This document shows, in pieces, positions 35,348 to 42,969 of a DNA stretch of 43,130 nt. The notes beneath the pieces are model-generated. The model was not told where the DNA came from. It saw nothing but the letters and a program-made list of their open reading frames with translations, and did not search any database. Each line of letters opens with the position of its first letter. The first letter of the stretch is position 1. A program made the translations under genes and the position numbers. The DNA comes from Deltaproteobacteria bacterium GWA2_45_12. Lineage in GTDB: Bacteria; UBA10199. The stretch is taken from NCBI GenBank assembly GCA_001797365.1, contig MGPH01000066.1:1-43130 (forward strand). The letters run 5' to 3'.

Positions 35348-35436
35348 TGTTCCCACGCTCCAGCGTGGGAACATCTTTGTATTAGACGCTGGAGCGTCGG
35401 GAGTCATACGTTCCCACGCTGGAGCGTGGGAACGAG
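35348..35436. repeat. Family E palindromes (GTTCCCACGCTCCAGCGTGGGAAC)
   Basis: Two copies of the palindrome TTCCCACGCTSSAGCGTGGG (35349-35372, 35409-35433), plus ACGCTGGAGCGTCGG between them. The right copy encodes the last residues of tsaC (VPTLQRGNV). Confidence 0.88.
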
Positions 35437-36159
35437 AGCTTTGAACGGAACATCACCCTGGCGTATGAGTAGGGGCGCAGCATCCTCCAGAGGCGGACCA
35501 GCCTCAGGCTGGAGCGGCGCCCCTACAGCAATATGCGATACATCCACAATTGTGGAACCCTTTGATGGCTTGCACGATCTTCCTCTTACTATTCCATCAA
35601 TCTTATCGCCCATCTGCCCCCACACTTCTTTGGCGCTGAAACATGAAGGCAATCCCGACAAATTGGCACTGGTGGCCGTAATCGCTCCGCCCACTTTTTG
35701 GGCTAATTGCCTTGCCTTTAAATGGGGAGGAATGCGAATGCCAATGGTTCCCGTTTTGGCCGTAAGAATGGAGTTCACATTCTTTTTGGCCTTAAAAATA
35801 AAAGTAACTCTTCCCGGCCACACGCTTTTTATAAGTTTTCTTAAAGAAGATCCTGGCTGTTCTACCCAATTTTGCAGTTCCTTCAAGGAAGAAATAATGA
35901 TTGAAACGGGTTTTCCTTTTTCGCGCCCTTTAATACGGTAAATTCTCCCAAGTGCTTTTTTGTTTTTGGGATCGGCCCCAAGCCCATAAAAAGTTTCCGT
36001 GGGATAAGCGACCACACCGCCTTTTTTGATAAGGCGGGCGGCTTGATCGAGAGATAAAAGGGCGTATGGCGATACGCCCCTACAGCTTTTTATTTTTTTC
36101 GACAATCGAGGCTTCTGTTTTTTTGCGGTATTCTTCCAATTTTTTTCTGATTTTTTCAT
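35404..36159 (-). CDS. tsaC: Threonylcarbamoyl-AMP synthase with repeat-derived ends
   Basis: The YrdC/Sua5 enzyme that makes threonylcarbamoyl-AMP for the t6A37 tRNA modification. The core KKGGVVAYPTETFYGLGADP, KGREKGKPVSIII, WPGRVTFIF, IGIRIPPH and ATSANLSGLPSC is complete and ends at GSTIVDVS. The following about 45 residues are read from a family A and a family E element. The N-terminus overlaps the purE 3' end by 80 nt and includes a family A element (CRGVSPYALL); no alternative ATG exists nearer to the core. The start at 36159 is therefore likely but unproved, and a non-ATG start is possible. Confidence 0.88.
   Translation of the reverse strand: MKKSEKNWKNTAKKQKPRLSKKIKSCRGVSPYALLSLDQAARLIKKGGVVAYPTETFYGLGADPKNKKALGRIYRIKGREKGKPVSIIISSLKELQNWVEQPGSSLRKLIKSVWPGRVTFIFKAKKNVNSILTAKTGTIGIRIPPHLKARQLAQKVGGAITATSANLSGLPSCFSAKEVWGQMGDKIDGIVRGRSCKPSKGSTIVDVSHIAVGAPLQPEAGPPLEDAAPLLIRQGDVPFKALVPTLQRGNV
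35469..35526. repeat. Complete family A element in the tsaC 3' end
   Basis: GTAGGGGCG at the left and CGCCCCTAC at the right, enclosing the same core as 168-222 and 3726-3783. This is the best preserved copy. It is translated in the GTA-GGG-GCG frame. Confidence 0.9.
36060..36083. repeat. Minimal palindrome spanning the purE stop and the tsaC 5' part
   Basis: GGGCGTATGGCGATACGCCC followed by CTAC. On the minus strand TAG in GTAGGGGCG is the purE stop, and the same bases are read one frame over in tsaC. Confidence 0.85.
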
Positions 36160-36565
36160 CTTTTAAAGCAAGGATGTGTGCCGCCAAATACCCGGCATTT
36201 TTGGCCCCGGCCTTCCCCACAGCCACACAAGCCACGGGAATACCCGGCGGCATTTGCACTGTGGAGAGAAGCGCGTCCAGTCCATTTAAAGCGGACCCAT
36301 CTACAGGGACTCCTATCACAGGAAGTAGGGTATGGGCTGCCATGGAGCCTGCCAAATGGTTGGCCATTCCGGCACCGGCAATAATGACCTGCAAGCCGCG
36401 ACTTATGGCTGTTTGAGCATATTCCTGGGCCAGTTTAGGAGTGCGATGAGCTGATAAAATTTTTATTTCAGATTCGACACCAAATTCAGCCAAAACTTTT
36501 TTTGATTCTCCCATCGTGGGAAGATCGGATTCACTTCCCATCACAATGCCAACTTGTATGGTCAT
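36080..36565 (-). CDS. purE: N5-carboxyaminoimidazole ribonucleotide mutase
   Basis: 161 residues from the ATG at 36565 (AAAGGAA 6 nt upstream). MGSESDLPTM (substrate phosphate binding), SAHRTP with catalytic His40 and GAGMANHLAG are the class I PurE motifs. It acts in purine biosynthesis; no purK is seen in the window. The stop TAG is part of the palindrome at 36060-36083. It follows purD on the minus strand with a 74-nt spacer. Confidence 0.96.
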   Translation of the reverse strand: MTIQVGIVMGSESDLPTMGESKKVLAEFGVESEIKILSAHRTPKLAQEYAQTAISRGLQVIIAGAGMANHLAGSMAAHTLLPVIGVPVDGSALNGLDALLSTVQMPPGIPVACVAVGKAGAKNAGYLAAHILALKDEKIRKKLEEYRKKTEASIVEKNKKL

Positions 36566-36591
36566 ATTTTTCCTTTCAATTTGAATAACGC

Positions 36592-36643
36592 CCCCCAACC
36601 CCCTCTTAGTTTAAGAGGGGGCGAGGGGGAGTTAATCCCCTAC
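36592..36643. repeat. CCCCCTC/GAGGGGG palindrome between purD and purE
   Basis: CCCCCTCTTAGTTTAAGAGG followed by GGGCGAGGGGGAGTT. The minus-strand start of this block, TTG-TAG-GGG, provides the purD stop codon. Confidence 0.8.
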
Positions 36644-37902
36644 AACCCTCTTTTACCAATATCCTTCCGGTAATGCATTCCTTCAAACTTTATTTGTTTC
36701 ACACGTTTGTAGGCTTTGTCTAACGCTGCTTGAAGGTTTTTTCCTTGGGCAGTGACGGCTAAAACACGTCCCCCACTTGTGGTTATCTTGTTACCATCTT
36801 TTCTTGTCCCTGCATGAAATACGTAGGTTTGTTCCATCTCTTCATCAAGCCCCGTAATGGTTTTCCCTTTTTCGTATTCACCAGGGTATCCTTTGGATGT
36901 CAGAACAACACAAGCAGCCGGATGAGGTGTAAATTCTATTTTCTCATTTTCAAGTCTTGATTCAATGGCGGCCAACATCAAGGGAACCAAATCGGTTTTT
37001 AACCGGAACAACACGACTTCGGCTTCCGGATCGCCCAAGCGGCAGTTAAATTCGACAAGGCGGGGTTCGCCTTTATTGATCATCAATCCAGCATACAAAA
37101 TTCCCTTGTAAGGACGCCCTTCCTGATTCATTCCATGAAGCAGGGGTTTAATGATTTGATCAACCACTTTTTTATAAACGGCCGGGGTTACAAGGGAAGC
37201 CGGGCTATACGCACCCATTCCCCCTGTGTTGGGCCCCTTGTCATCATCAAAGATACGCTTGTGATCCTGGGATGATTCAAAGGGGAGAAAATGCAACCCA
37301 TCAACCAAAGCCAAAAAGGTGGCCTCTTCTCCCGGCATAAAATCTTCCACGATAATTTTTTTGCCGGCTTCCCCAAACTTTTCATGCACCAACATGGAAT
37401 CGACGGCCTTAAAAGCTTCTTTTTTGTTGTGGGCAATAATCACCCCTTTTCCTTGAGCCAAACCGTCCGCTTTAATGACCACAGGATAATCTTTTCTGTT
37501 TTCCAAAACAGCTTTGGCATCGGTTGCGTTATAGAAAAAAGTATAAGGGGCAGTAGGAATATCGTACTGCGTACAAAATTCTTTGGTGAAGCATTTTGAA
37601 GCTTCAAGAATGGCAGCGTTTTTACGTGGGCCAAAAATAGCAAGGCCGGCGCGTTCAAATTCATCAACAATGCCAAGGGATAAAGGCGACTCTGGTCCCA
37701 CAACAGTTAAATCTATTTTTTCTTTTAAGGCCCATCCAAGCAGTCCTTTGATATTGTCAGCGGATAAGTCCACACATTCGGCAAGTTTGCTTATGCCCAC
37801 ATTACCGGGAGCACAGAAAATTTTTTTTACAAGGGGACTTTGGGATATTTTCCAGACAAGAGCATGCTCTCTAGCGCCTGAACCAATGACAAGAATTTTC
37901 AT
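36640..37902 (-). CDS. purD: Phosphoribosylamine-glycine ligase
   Basis: 420 residues, usual length. GSGAREHAL (N-terminal), VIKADGLAQGKGV and EFNCRLGDPEAEV (ATP-grasp), and the C-terminal SGGRVLAVT are conserved. It joins glycine to phosphoribosylamine in purine synthesis. It forms a purD-purE pair with the downstream gene; its stop TAG lies in a GTAGGGG string. Confidence 0.98.
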   Translation of the reverse strand: MKILVIGSGAREHALVWKISQSPLVKKIFCAPGNVGISKLAECVDLSADNIKGLLGWALKEKIDLTVVGPESPLSLGIVDEFERAGLAIFGPRKNAAILEASKCFTKEFCTQYDIPTAPYTFFYNATDAKAVLENRKDYPVVIKADGLAQGKGVIIAHNKKEAFKAVDSMLVHEKFGEAGKKIIVEDFMPGEEATFLALVDGLHFLPFESSQDHKRIFDDDKGPNTGGMGAYSPASLVTPAVYKKVVDQIIKPLLHGMNQEGRPYKGILYAGLMINKGEPRLVEFNCRLGDPEAEVVLFRLKTDLVPLMLAAIESRLENEKIEFTPHPAACVVLTSKGYPGEYEKGKTITGLDEEMEQTYVFHAGTRKDGNKITTSGGRVLAVTAQGKNLQAALDKAYKRVKQIKFEGMHYRKDIGKRGL

Positions 37903-37962
37903 GAAGAAGCTTACTAATGTAAGTAAAAAGAGAATTCAATGGGAATGTGGGGTAAGAAATGT

Positions 37963-38027
37963 GTAGGGGCGCAATTCATTGCGCCCATGATCTTCAAAAA
38001 TTGCGGGCGCAATTCATTGCGCCCCTA
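37963..38027. repeat. Two tandem family A palindromes between dut and purD
   Basis: GTAGGGGCGCAATTCATTG, then CGCCC, and again GGGCGCAATTCATTGCGC, then CCCTAC. The same GCAATTCATTGC core occurs twice. Confidence 0.9.
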
Positions 38028-38032
38028 CGGGG

Positions 38033-38479
38033 TCATCCCCCCGTACTTCCAAAACCACCCGCACCGCGTGTCGTCGAGTCAAGGTCATCCACTTCTTTGA
38101 GATTTGCCTGCACAATAGGGGCAACAATCATCTGGGCAATGCGCTCGCCACGTTCAATGCGGACGGTGTCCTGCCCTAAATTTACGAGAATAATTTGAAC
38201 TTCGCCACGGTAGTCGGAATCGATCGTGCCAGGTGTGTTAAGGAGAGTGATTCCTTTTTTAATAGCCAAGCCACTGCGAGGACGGATTTGAACTTCAAAA
38301 CCCACAGGAATTGAAAAAGCCAGCCCCGTAGGAACAAGTTTGCGCTGACCGGGTTCTAAAATGACAGTGTCTTTGATGTCGGCCATCAAATCCATGCCTG
38401 CGGAGCCGCTTGTTTGATAGAAAGGAAGGGGTAATTCGGGCTTGATTTGACTTAAACGTTTGATGAAAATTTGGATCAT
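38033..38479 (-). CDS. dut: dUTP diphosphatase
   Basis: 148 residues, trimeric dUTPase. The five motifs are present: [40 protein letters not shown] and [10 protein letters not shown]. It hydrolyses dUTP to dUMP. Probably transcribed together with pgsA, with a 155-nt palindrome-filled spacer between. Confidence 0.97.
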   Translation of the reverse strand: MIQIFIKRLSQIKPELPLPFYQTSGSAGMDLMADIKDTVILEPGQRKLVPTGLAFSIPVGFEVQIRPRSGLAIKKGITLLNTPGTIDSDYRGEVQIILVNLGQDTVRIERGERIAQMIVAPIVQANLKEVDDLDSTTRGAGGFGSTGG

Positions 38480-38486
38480 TGGATTG

Positions 38487-38633
38487 AAGACGTCATCCCC
38501 GCCCCGCTATCCGCCGTATACGGCGGATTCTTATAGCGGGGATCCAGTATTTGATTCCCGCCCTTAGTATCCCGCTTTGCGGGATCACCCTCGACAAAAG
38601 CACTCGAGGGCAAGCGTGGCGGGAATGACGTTG
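38487..38633. repeat. Family F nested palindromes (GACGTCATCCCCGC)
   Basis: Outer arms GACGTCATCCCCGC and GCGGGAATGACGT enclose CCGCCGTATACGGCGG, ATCCCGCTTTGCGGGAT and CCTCGACAAAAGCACTCGAGG. It fills nearly the entire spacer between dut and pgsA. Confidence 0.9.
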
Positions 38634-38634
38634 C

Positions 38635-39222
38635 TTATTTCTTTTTCATTTCCTTAAAAAACAAAATGCCGTATTCAACTCCTGAAAGAATACTATAAAA
38701 GGTGCCCACAGCCGTGCATACCCAGCCAAAGCTGTAGGCGCTGACTCCCAGAATATCGTAATGGACAAGCAGTGCGGCCAAGCCCACATTGAGCCAGGCG
38801 GTTTTTTTCTTGGCCATTTTTGAGGCCGAAATAATAAGCCCTTCACCTGCGGCCACTGAACGCATGCCCGAAACAAAAATCTCCCGGAATAAATGAAGAA
38901 TGGCAAGCCAGGCAGGAAAACGGCCGAGAGGAATAAGTAATATCATGACACTTAAATGAATCAGCTTATCCGCCATGGGATCAAAAAACTTTCCCATCAG
39001 GCTGACTTGCCCATATTTGCGGGCATAGGCCCCATCCACCAAGTCTGAAATGCCGGCCAGAATGAAAAGAATGGCTGAAACAAGGGCGACCGTTTTGTTA
39101 AATTCAAACGTATTCTGCCCCATTTGCAAAAATAAGAGCCCCATAATAATGGGAATCGTGGCAATACGCCCCAGAGTCAGGATATTTGGAACATTAAAAA
39201 TTTTTTGTTTTTGAGTTGCCAT
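38635..39222 (-). CDS. pgsA: CDP-diacylglycerol-glycerol-3-phosphate phosphatidyltransferase
   Basis: 195 residues with four or five transmembrane segments. The CDP-alcohol phosphotransferase motif DG-2-AR-8-G-3-D-3-D is complete (DGAYARKYGQVSLMG then KFFDPMAD). It makes phosphatidylglycerol phosphate in the inner membrane. Confidence 0.95.
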   Translation of the reverse strand: MATQKQKIFNVPNILTLGRIATIPIIMGLLFLQMGQNTFEFNKTVALVSAILFILAGISDLVDGAYARKYGQVSLMGKFFDPMADKLIHLSVMILLIPLGRFPAWLAILHLFREIFVSGMRSVAAGEGLIISASKMAKKKTAWLNVGLAALLVHYDILGVSAYSFGWVCTAVGTFYSILSGVEYGILFFKEMKKK

Positions 39223-39295
39223 GGGAATTAAATAAAGAGTACTTGTTGAGGTTAAACAATGATGTTCCTAATGTCTATGGAATTTTGGGTAGTCA

Positions 39296-39348
39296 GTAGT
39301 CGGTAGGTTTTTATTCTGACTTCTGACTCCTGACTCCTGACTCCTCTC
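39296..39348. repeat. CTGACTC/TTCTGAC tandem tract just before nadB
   Basis: CTGACTTCTGACTCCTGA followed by CTCCTGACTCC, with AGTCAGTAGTCGG upstream. It ends a few nt before the TTG start, where a Shine-Dalgarno would be expected. Confidence 0.85.
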
Positions 39349-39350
39349 TC

Positions 39351-40940
39351 TTGAAAACAGATATCCTCATCATCGGCAGTGGCATTGCGGGATTAAGCTG
39401 CGCTCTAAAGCTGGCCAAAGATTTTGATGTCACCATTGTCACCAAAAAAGAGGCCATGGAAGCCAATACACGGTATGCCCAGGGGGGTATTGCTTCTGTC
39501 ATGGCTTCCAATGATGATTTCCAGTCGCACATAAGCGATACATTAACTGCAGGAGCCGGCCTGTGCCACGAAAATGTCGTTCATCAGATTGTCTGTGACG
39601 GTCCCCGCCTTGTTGATGAGCTTGTCAATTGGGGCGTCTCTTTTGCCCGCAGAGAGAACCAGAAATTTGATTTGGGTCGTGAAGGGGGGCATTCCAGGCG
39701 GCGTGTTTTACACGCGGGGGATCTTACAGGCAATGAACTTGAATCAGTCTTGCTGGAGCAGGTTAAAAAATCTTCCCGCATCCAAATTTTAGAACATCAT
39801 ATTGCCATCGATTTGATCACCTCAAAAAAACTTGCAGAAACCCCGTCTAATGAGTGTCTTGGGGTTTATGTTCTTTCCATCAAAGAAAATATCATCAAGA
39901 CAATCGTGGCTAAAAAAACAATCCTGGCCAGTGGGGGGGCCGGAAAGGTTTATCTTTATACGAGCAATCCCGATGTTGCCACAGGCGATGGCATGGCCAT
40001 GGCCTATCGCGCCGGAGCCACCTTGGCCAATCTCGAATTTGTCCAATTTCATCCCACTTGTTTATATACCCCCAGCCTTGGCCCCAAAAACTTTCTTATT
40101 TCAGAAGCCCTTCGTGGAGAAGGGGCCCAACTAAAGCTTAAAGATGGTTCCTCGTTCATGGAAAGACACCATCCCTTAAAAGAACTAGCCCCTCGCGATA
40201 TTGTGGCCCGTGCCATCGATTTTGAAATGAAAAAAAGCGGGGATGATTTTATTTATTTAGACATTTCGCACAAGCCTAGTGAATTCATCAAAAAAAGATT
40301 TTCTAACATTTATACAACCTGTCTCAAACTTGGTTTTGACCTGACCCGTGAACCAATCCCCGTTGTTCCTGCAGCCCATTATTTTTGTGGTGGCGTGTTG
40401 ACCGATTTAAAGGGGCAAAGCAGCCTTAAAAATCTCTATGCCATTGGAGAAACGGCTTGCACTGGTTTACACGGAGCCAATCGGCTTGCTTCAAACTCCC
40501 TTTTAGAAGCTGTAGCCATGGCCGATTACGCCTCAAAAGACATTCTCACAAATACCAAAGAAAAGATTTTGTCGGATTTACCCCCATGGAACCCGGGCAA
40601 GGCCAAAGAGAATAAGGAGGAAATTCTTATCACCCAAAACTGGGATGAAATACGAAGGCTCATGTGGAATTATGTGGGGATTGTCCGATCAAACAAACGA
40701 CTGACTTTGGCTCAGAAAAGAATGGCGCTCTTACAGGAAGAAATCATGGATTATTATTGGAGCTTTAAGGTGACTTCTAATTTAATTGAATTACGAAACC
40801 TAGCCTGCATGGCCGAACTTATTATTGCGTCGGCCCTCAAGCGGAAGGAATCACGCGGACTTCATTATAATATTGATTACCCTGATCCTCTTGAATCGGA
40901 GAAGAAGGATACGATCATTACTTACACGGGCAATTCGTGA
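39351..40940 (+). CDS. nadB: L-aspartate oxidase
   Basis: FAD-dependent oxidation of aspartate to iminoaspartate, first step of NAD synthesis. 529 residues. GSGIAGLSCALKLAK binds FAD, and NTRYAQGGIASV, HSRRRVLHAGDLTG, HPTCLY and TGLHGANRLASNSLLEA are the succinate dehydrogenase/NadB signatures. The only start upstream of the FAD motif is TTG at 39351 with no Shine-Dalgarno (the frame is closed by TGA at 39324). The C-terminal TGNS and stop lie within a GGGCAATTCGTGAATTGCCC palindrome. Confidence 0.95.
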   Translation: MKTDILIIGSGIAGLSCALKLAKDFDVTIVTKKEAMEANTRYAQGGIASVMASNDDFQSHISDTLTAGAGLCHENVVHQIVCDGPRLVDELVNWGVSFARRENQKFDLGREGGHSRRRVLHAGDLTGNELESVLLEQVKKSSRIQILEHHIAIDLITSKKLAETPSNECLGVYVLSIKENIIKTIVAKKTILASGGAGKVYLYTSNPDVATGDGMAMAYRAGATLANLEFVQFHPTCLYTPSLGPKNFLISEALRGEGAQLKLKDGSSFMERHHPLKELAPRDIVARAIDFEMKKSGDDFIYLDISHKPSEFIKKRFSNIYTTCLKLGFDLTREPIPVVPAAHYFCGGVLTDLKGQSSLKNLYAIGETACTGLHGANRLASNSLLEAVAMADYASKDILTNTKEKILSDLPPWNPGKAKENKEEILITQNWDEIRRLMWNYVGIVRSNKRLTLAQKRMALLQEEIMDYYWSFKVTSNLIELRNLACMAELIIASALKRKESRGLHYNIDYPDPLESEKKDTIITYTGNS

Positions 40941-40972
40941 ATTGCCCTTACAAATCGTGACCCGCCCCTACC
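40926..40972. repeat. Family A palindromes shared by the nadB and cyclophilin 3' ends
   Basis: GGGCAATTCGTGAATTGCCC, then TTACAAATCG and CCCGCCCCTAC. The left part encodes the end of nadB; the right end (minus strand GTAGGGGCG) gives the stop of the convergent cyclophilin gene. Confidence 0.88.
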
Positions 40973-41531
40973 GTACCAAAATATCCACGCTCTTGATAAT
41001 ATCGCCCTGCAAAATTTCTTGAACAACTTCCATTCCAGCCGTCGTTTGTCCGAAAACAGTATATTCCCCATCCAAAAACGGAGTTGCCTCCAAGGTAATG
41101 TAAAACTGGGAACCGCTCGATCGCTTTTCAGGGTTTACCTGGTCGCCCAAGCGAGCCCAGGCCAAAGCCCCTTTTATATGGGGAAGGCCTATTTCCGCTT
41201 TGACTGTATACCCAGGCCCTCCACTTCCATTGCCCTTGGGGTCTCCGCCTTGAATCACAAAATTGGGAACGACACGATGAAAAGTAAGATTATTATAAAA
41301 ACCGCCCTTTGATAGCTGGACAAAATTGGTGACGGAAACTGGCGCCTTGTCGGGATAAAGCTCGCAAGTGATGTCCCCCTTGGAGGTATGAAGAATAGCT
41401 GTATATTTTTTCCCCGCTTCAAACTTCATGGGGGCAACGGGTTCTGAAAATTGGGTCATGGGGGCTCCTTGTAGGTTTGTGGTTAAAGAGAAAAGAGAGG
41501 CAAGCGCAAGAATGAAATATTTTTTTTTCAT
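40968..41531 (-). CDS. Secreted cyclophilin-type peptidyl-prolyl isomerase
   Basis: 187 residues. MKKKYFILALASLFSLTTNLQG is a signal peptide, so it is probably periplasmic. FHRVVPNFVIQGGDPKGNGSGGPG and GSQFYITLEATPFLDGEYTVFG are cyclophilin signatures, with the catalytic Arg in FHRVV. It catalyses proline cis-trans isomerisation during protein folding. Its stop TAG is part of the repeat at 40959-40972. Confidence 0.95.
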   Translation of the reverse strand: MKKKYFILALASLFSLTTNLQGAPMTQFSEPVAPMKFEAGKKYTAILHTSKGDITCELYPDKAPVSVTNFVQLSKGGFYNNLTFHRVVPNFVIQGGDPKGNGSGGPGYTVKAEIGLPHIKGALAWARLGDQVNPEKRSSGSQFYITLEATPFLDGEYTVFGQTTAGMEVVQEILQGDIIKSVDILVR

Positions 41532-41545
41532 AATATATATATCCC

Positions 41546-41573
41546 GTAGGGGCGGTTCATGAACCGCCCTTAC
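41546..41573. repeat. Near-perfect GTAGGGGCGG palindrome at the deacetylase 3' end
   Basis: GTAGGGGCGGTTCATGAACC then GCCCTTAC. Read on the minus strand, TAA in TTG-TAA-GGG is the stop of the deacetylase gene; it also separates it from the cyclophilin start at 41531. Confidence 0.92.
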
Positions 41574-42493
41574 AAGTTTTCCAAAACAGCTTCGGTTCCT
41601 TCCTGAAGGCCCTTTTTATCATAACCCCCTTCCAAGACAAAGACGATTTTACCGTCACAGACTTTCTTTGCCGTTTTTACCAAATGCCGGGCCATGCTGA
41701 AAAAACCTGTTTTGGTGATTTTCATCCCCCCTAACGGATCGCGGATATGCGCATCAAATCCCGCTGACACCAAAATAAAATCAGGTTTGTAATTCAAGAC
41801 GGCAGGGATTATTTTATTTTCAAACTCGCGTTCATAGTCGGCATCGTCTGAATAAGCCGGCATGGGAACATTTAAGGTAAACCCTACCCCCTTGCCCCTT
41901 CCCCTTTCACTGGCAGAACCCGTCCCCGGATAAAAGGGAAAACGATGAATGGAAGTAAAAAAAACATCGCTTCTTTCCTCAAAGGCATGCTGGGTTCCAT
42001 TGCCGTGATGGACATCAATATCCACAATGGCCACTTTTGTTTTGTGGCTTTGTTTCAATAAAAATTCGGCGGCAATGGCGATATTGTTAAAAAGGCAAAA
42101 ACCCATGGCATGGGCTGCCTCAGCGTGATGCCCAGGAGGCCGCGGGAAAGCAAATGCCCCGTCCACCTCTCCCTTGTCAACAGATTGGACGGCACTCAGC
42201 ACCCCGCCTGCCGCTAAAAAAGCGGCATCGGCAGAACCGCTAGAAACGGGGGTATCCAAATCAAAATAGGCATGGGCCATGCTCCGTGTTTTTTCAACCT
42301 GGGCAATCAGATCTGGATTATGTACCCAGGCAATCTCTTCAACGCTTGCCATGCGGGGTTTCAGGCGCACCAGTGTTGAATCTTTATCCAGAATTTCTTT
42401 GATCGCCAAAAGACGTGCGGGGGATTCAGGGTGGGACTCTCCTGTTTCGTGTTTTAGGTAACGCTCATCCCAGATAATGCCAATGCGATTCAT
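41570..42493 (-). CDS. Class II histone deacetylase-family protein
   Basis: 307 residues. RPPGHHAE (His122, His123), DIDVHHGNGTQ (Asp158/160, His162), SAGFDAH and EGGY are the catalytic and zinc-binding motifs of the arginase/deacetylase fold; H-P-E-SP near the N-terminus is typical. Bacterial members act on acetylated proteins, polyamines or acetoin-related substrates; the substrate cannot be told here. The stop TAA is supplied by the repeat at 41546-41573. Confidence 0.95.
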   Translation of the reverse strand: MNRIGIIWDERYLKHETGESHPESPARLLAIKEILDKDSTLVRLKPRMASVEEIAWVHNPDLIAQVEKTRSMAHAYFDLDTPVSSGSADAAFLAAGGVLSAVQSVDKGEVDGAFAFPRPPGHHAEAAHAMGFCLFNNIAIAAEFLLKQSHKTKVAIVDIDVHHGNGTQHAFEERSDVFFTSIHRFPFYPGTGSASERGRGKGVGFTLNVPMPAYSDDADYEREFENKIIPAVLNYKPDFILVSAGFDAHIRDPLGGMKITKTGFFSMARHLVKTAKKVCDGKIVFVLEGGYDKKGLQEGTEAVLENL

Positions 42494-42505
42494 TATTATT
42501 TATAT

Positions 42506-42617
42506 CCCCTCCCCCTTGAGGGGGGAGGGTTAGGGAGAGGGTGGCCCCGGGATCACCCGCCCCCTAACCCCCTCCCCTTTCCGCGTACCGGAATCCCGCT
42601 GCGCGGGGCAAGGGAGG
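42506..42617. repeat. Family C and related GC palindromes before the deacetylase gene
   Basis: CCCCTCCCCCTTGAGGGGGG then AGGGTTAGGGAGAGGGTG, followed by CCCCCTCCCCTTT and a CCCGCTGCGCGGGG hairpin. It matches the modules around the DUF559 gene, without a nuclease gene. Confidence 0.85.
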
Positions 42618-42628
42618 TGAAAATGTAT

Positions 42629-42907
42629 TTATAAAGATTTTTTTAATGCCAATTTGGCCTCTGCCTCCGCCTCTTTTGAAACTTGAATAGCCATCTCCAA
42701 ATTTTCGTTACTAAAGGCTTTTTTGGCCTGATTTTGAAGATTTAAAGCCTTGAAATAAGAAGCCGGACTCTTACGTGGTGCCCCGGCCTGCATGGCTTCA
42801 CGAATGGCATAGCCTGAATTGCCAAGCTGATGGGTGACTTCATCGGCCAAGGTGTTTAAACTAAAACCAAAAAGAGCCAGAAAAAGGATGATTTTTTTCA
42901 TGGCCAT
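42629..42907 (-). CDS. Small secreted helical protein, DUF4398-like
   Basis: 92 residues. MKKIILFLALFGFSLNTLA is a signal peptide; the mature protein is alpha-helical (AIREAMQAGAPRKSPASYFKAL..AKKAF..AIQVSKEAEAEAKLALKK), a pattern like DUF4398 lipoprotein domains that occur with outer membrane porins. A start at 42901 is equally possible. No lipobox is seen. Weak match. Confidence 0.65.
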   Translation of the reverse strand: MAMKKIILFLALFGFSLNTLADEVTHQLGNSGYAIREAMQAGAPRKSPASYFKALNLQNQAKKAFSNENLEMAIQVSKEAEAEAKLALKKSL

Positions 42908-42969
42908 AAGTGTGCCCTATTTTCGAAATAGAGGCAACTTTTCGATGGCTTGGTCGATAACCCACTTGC

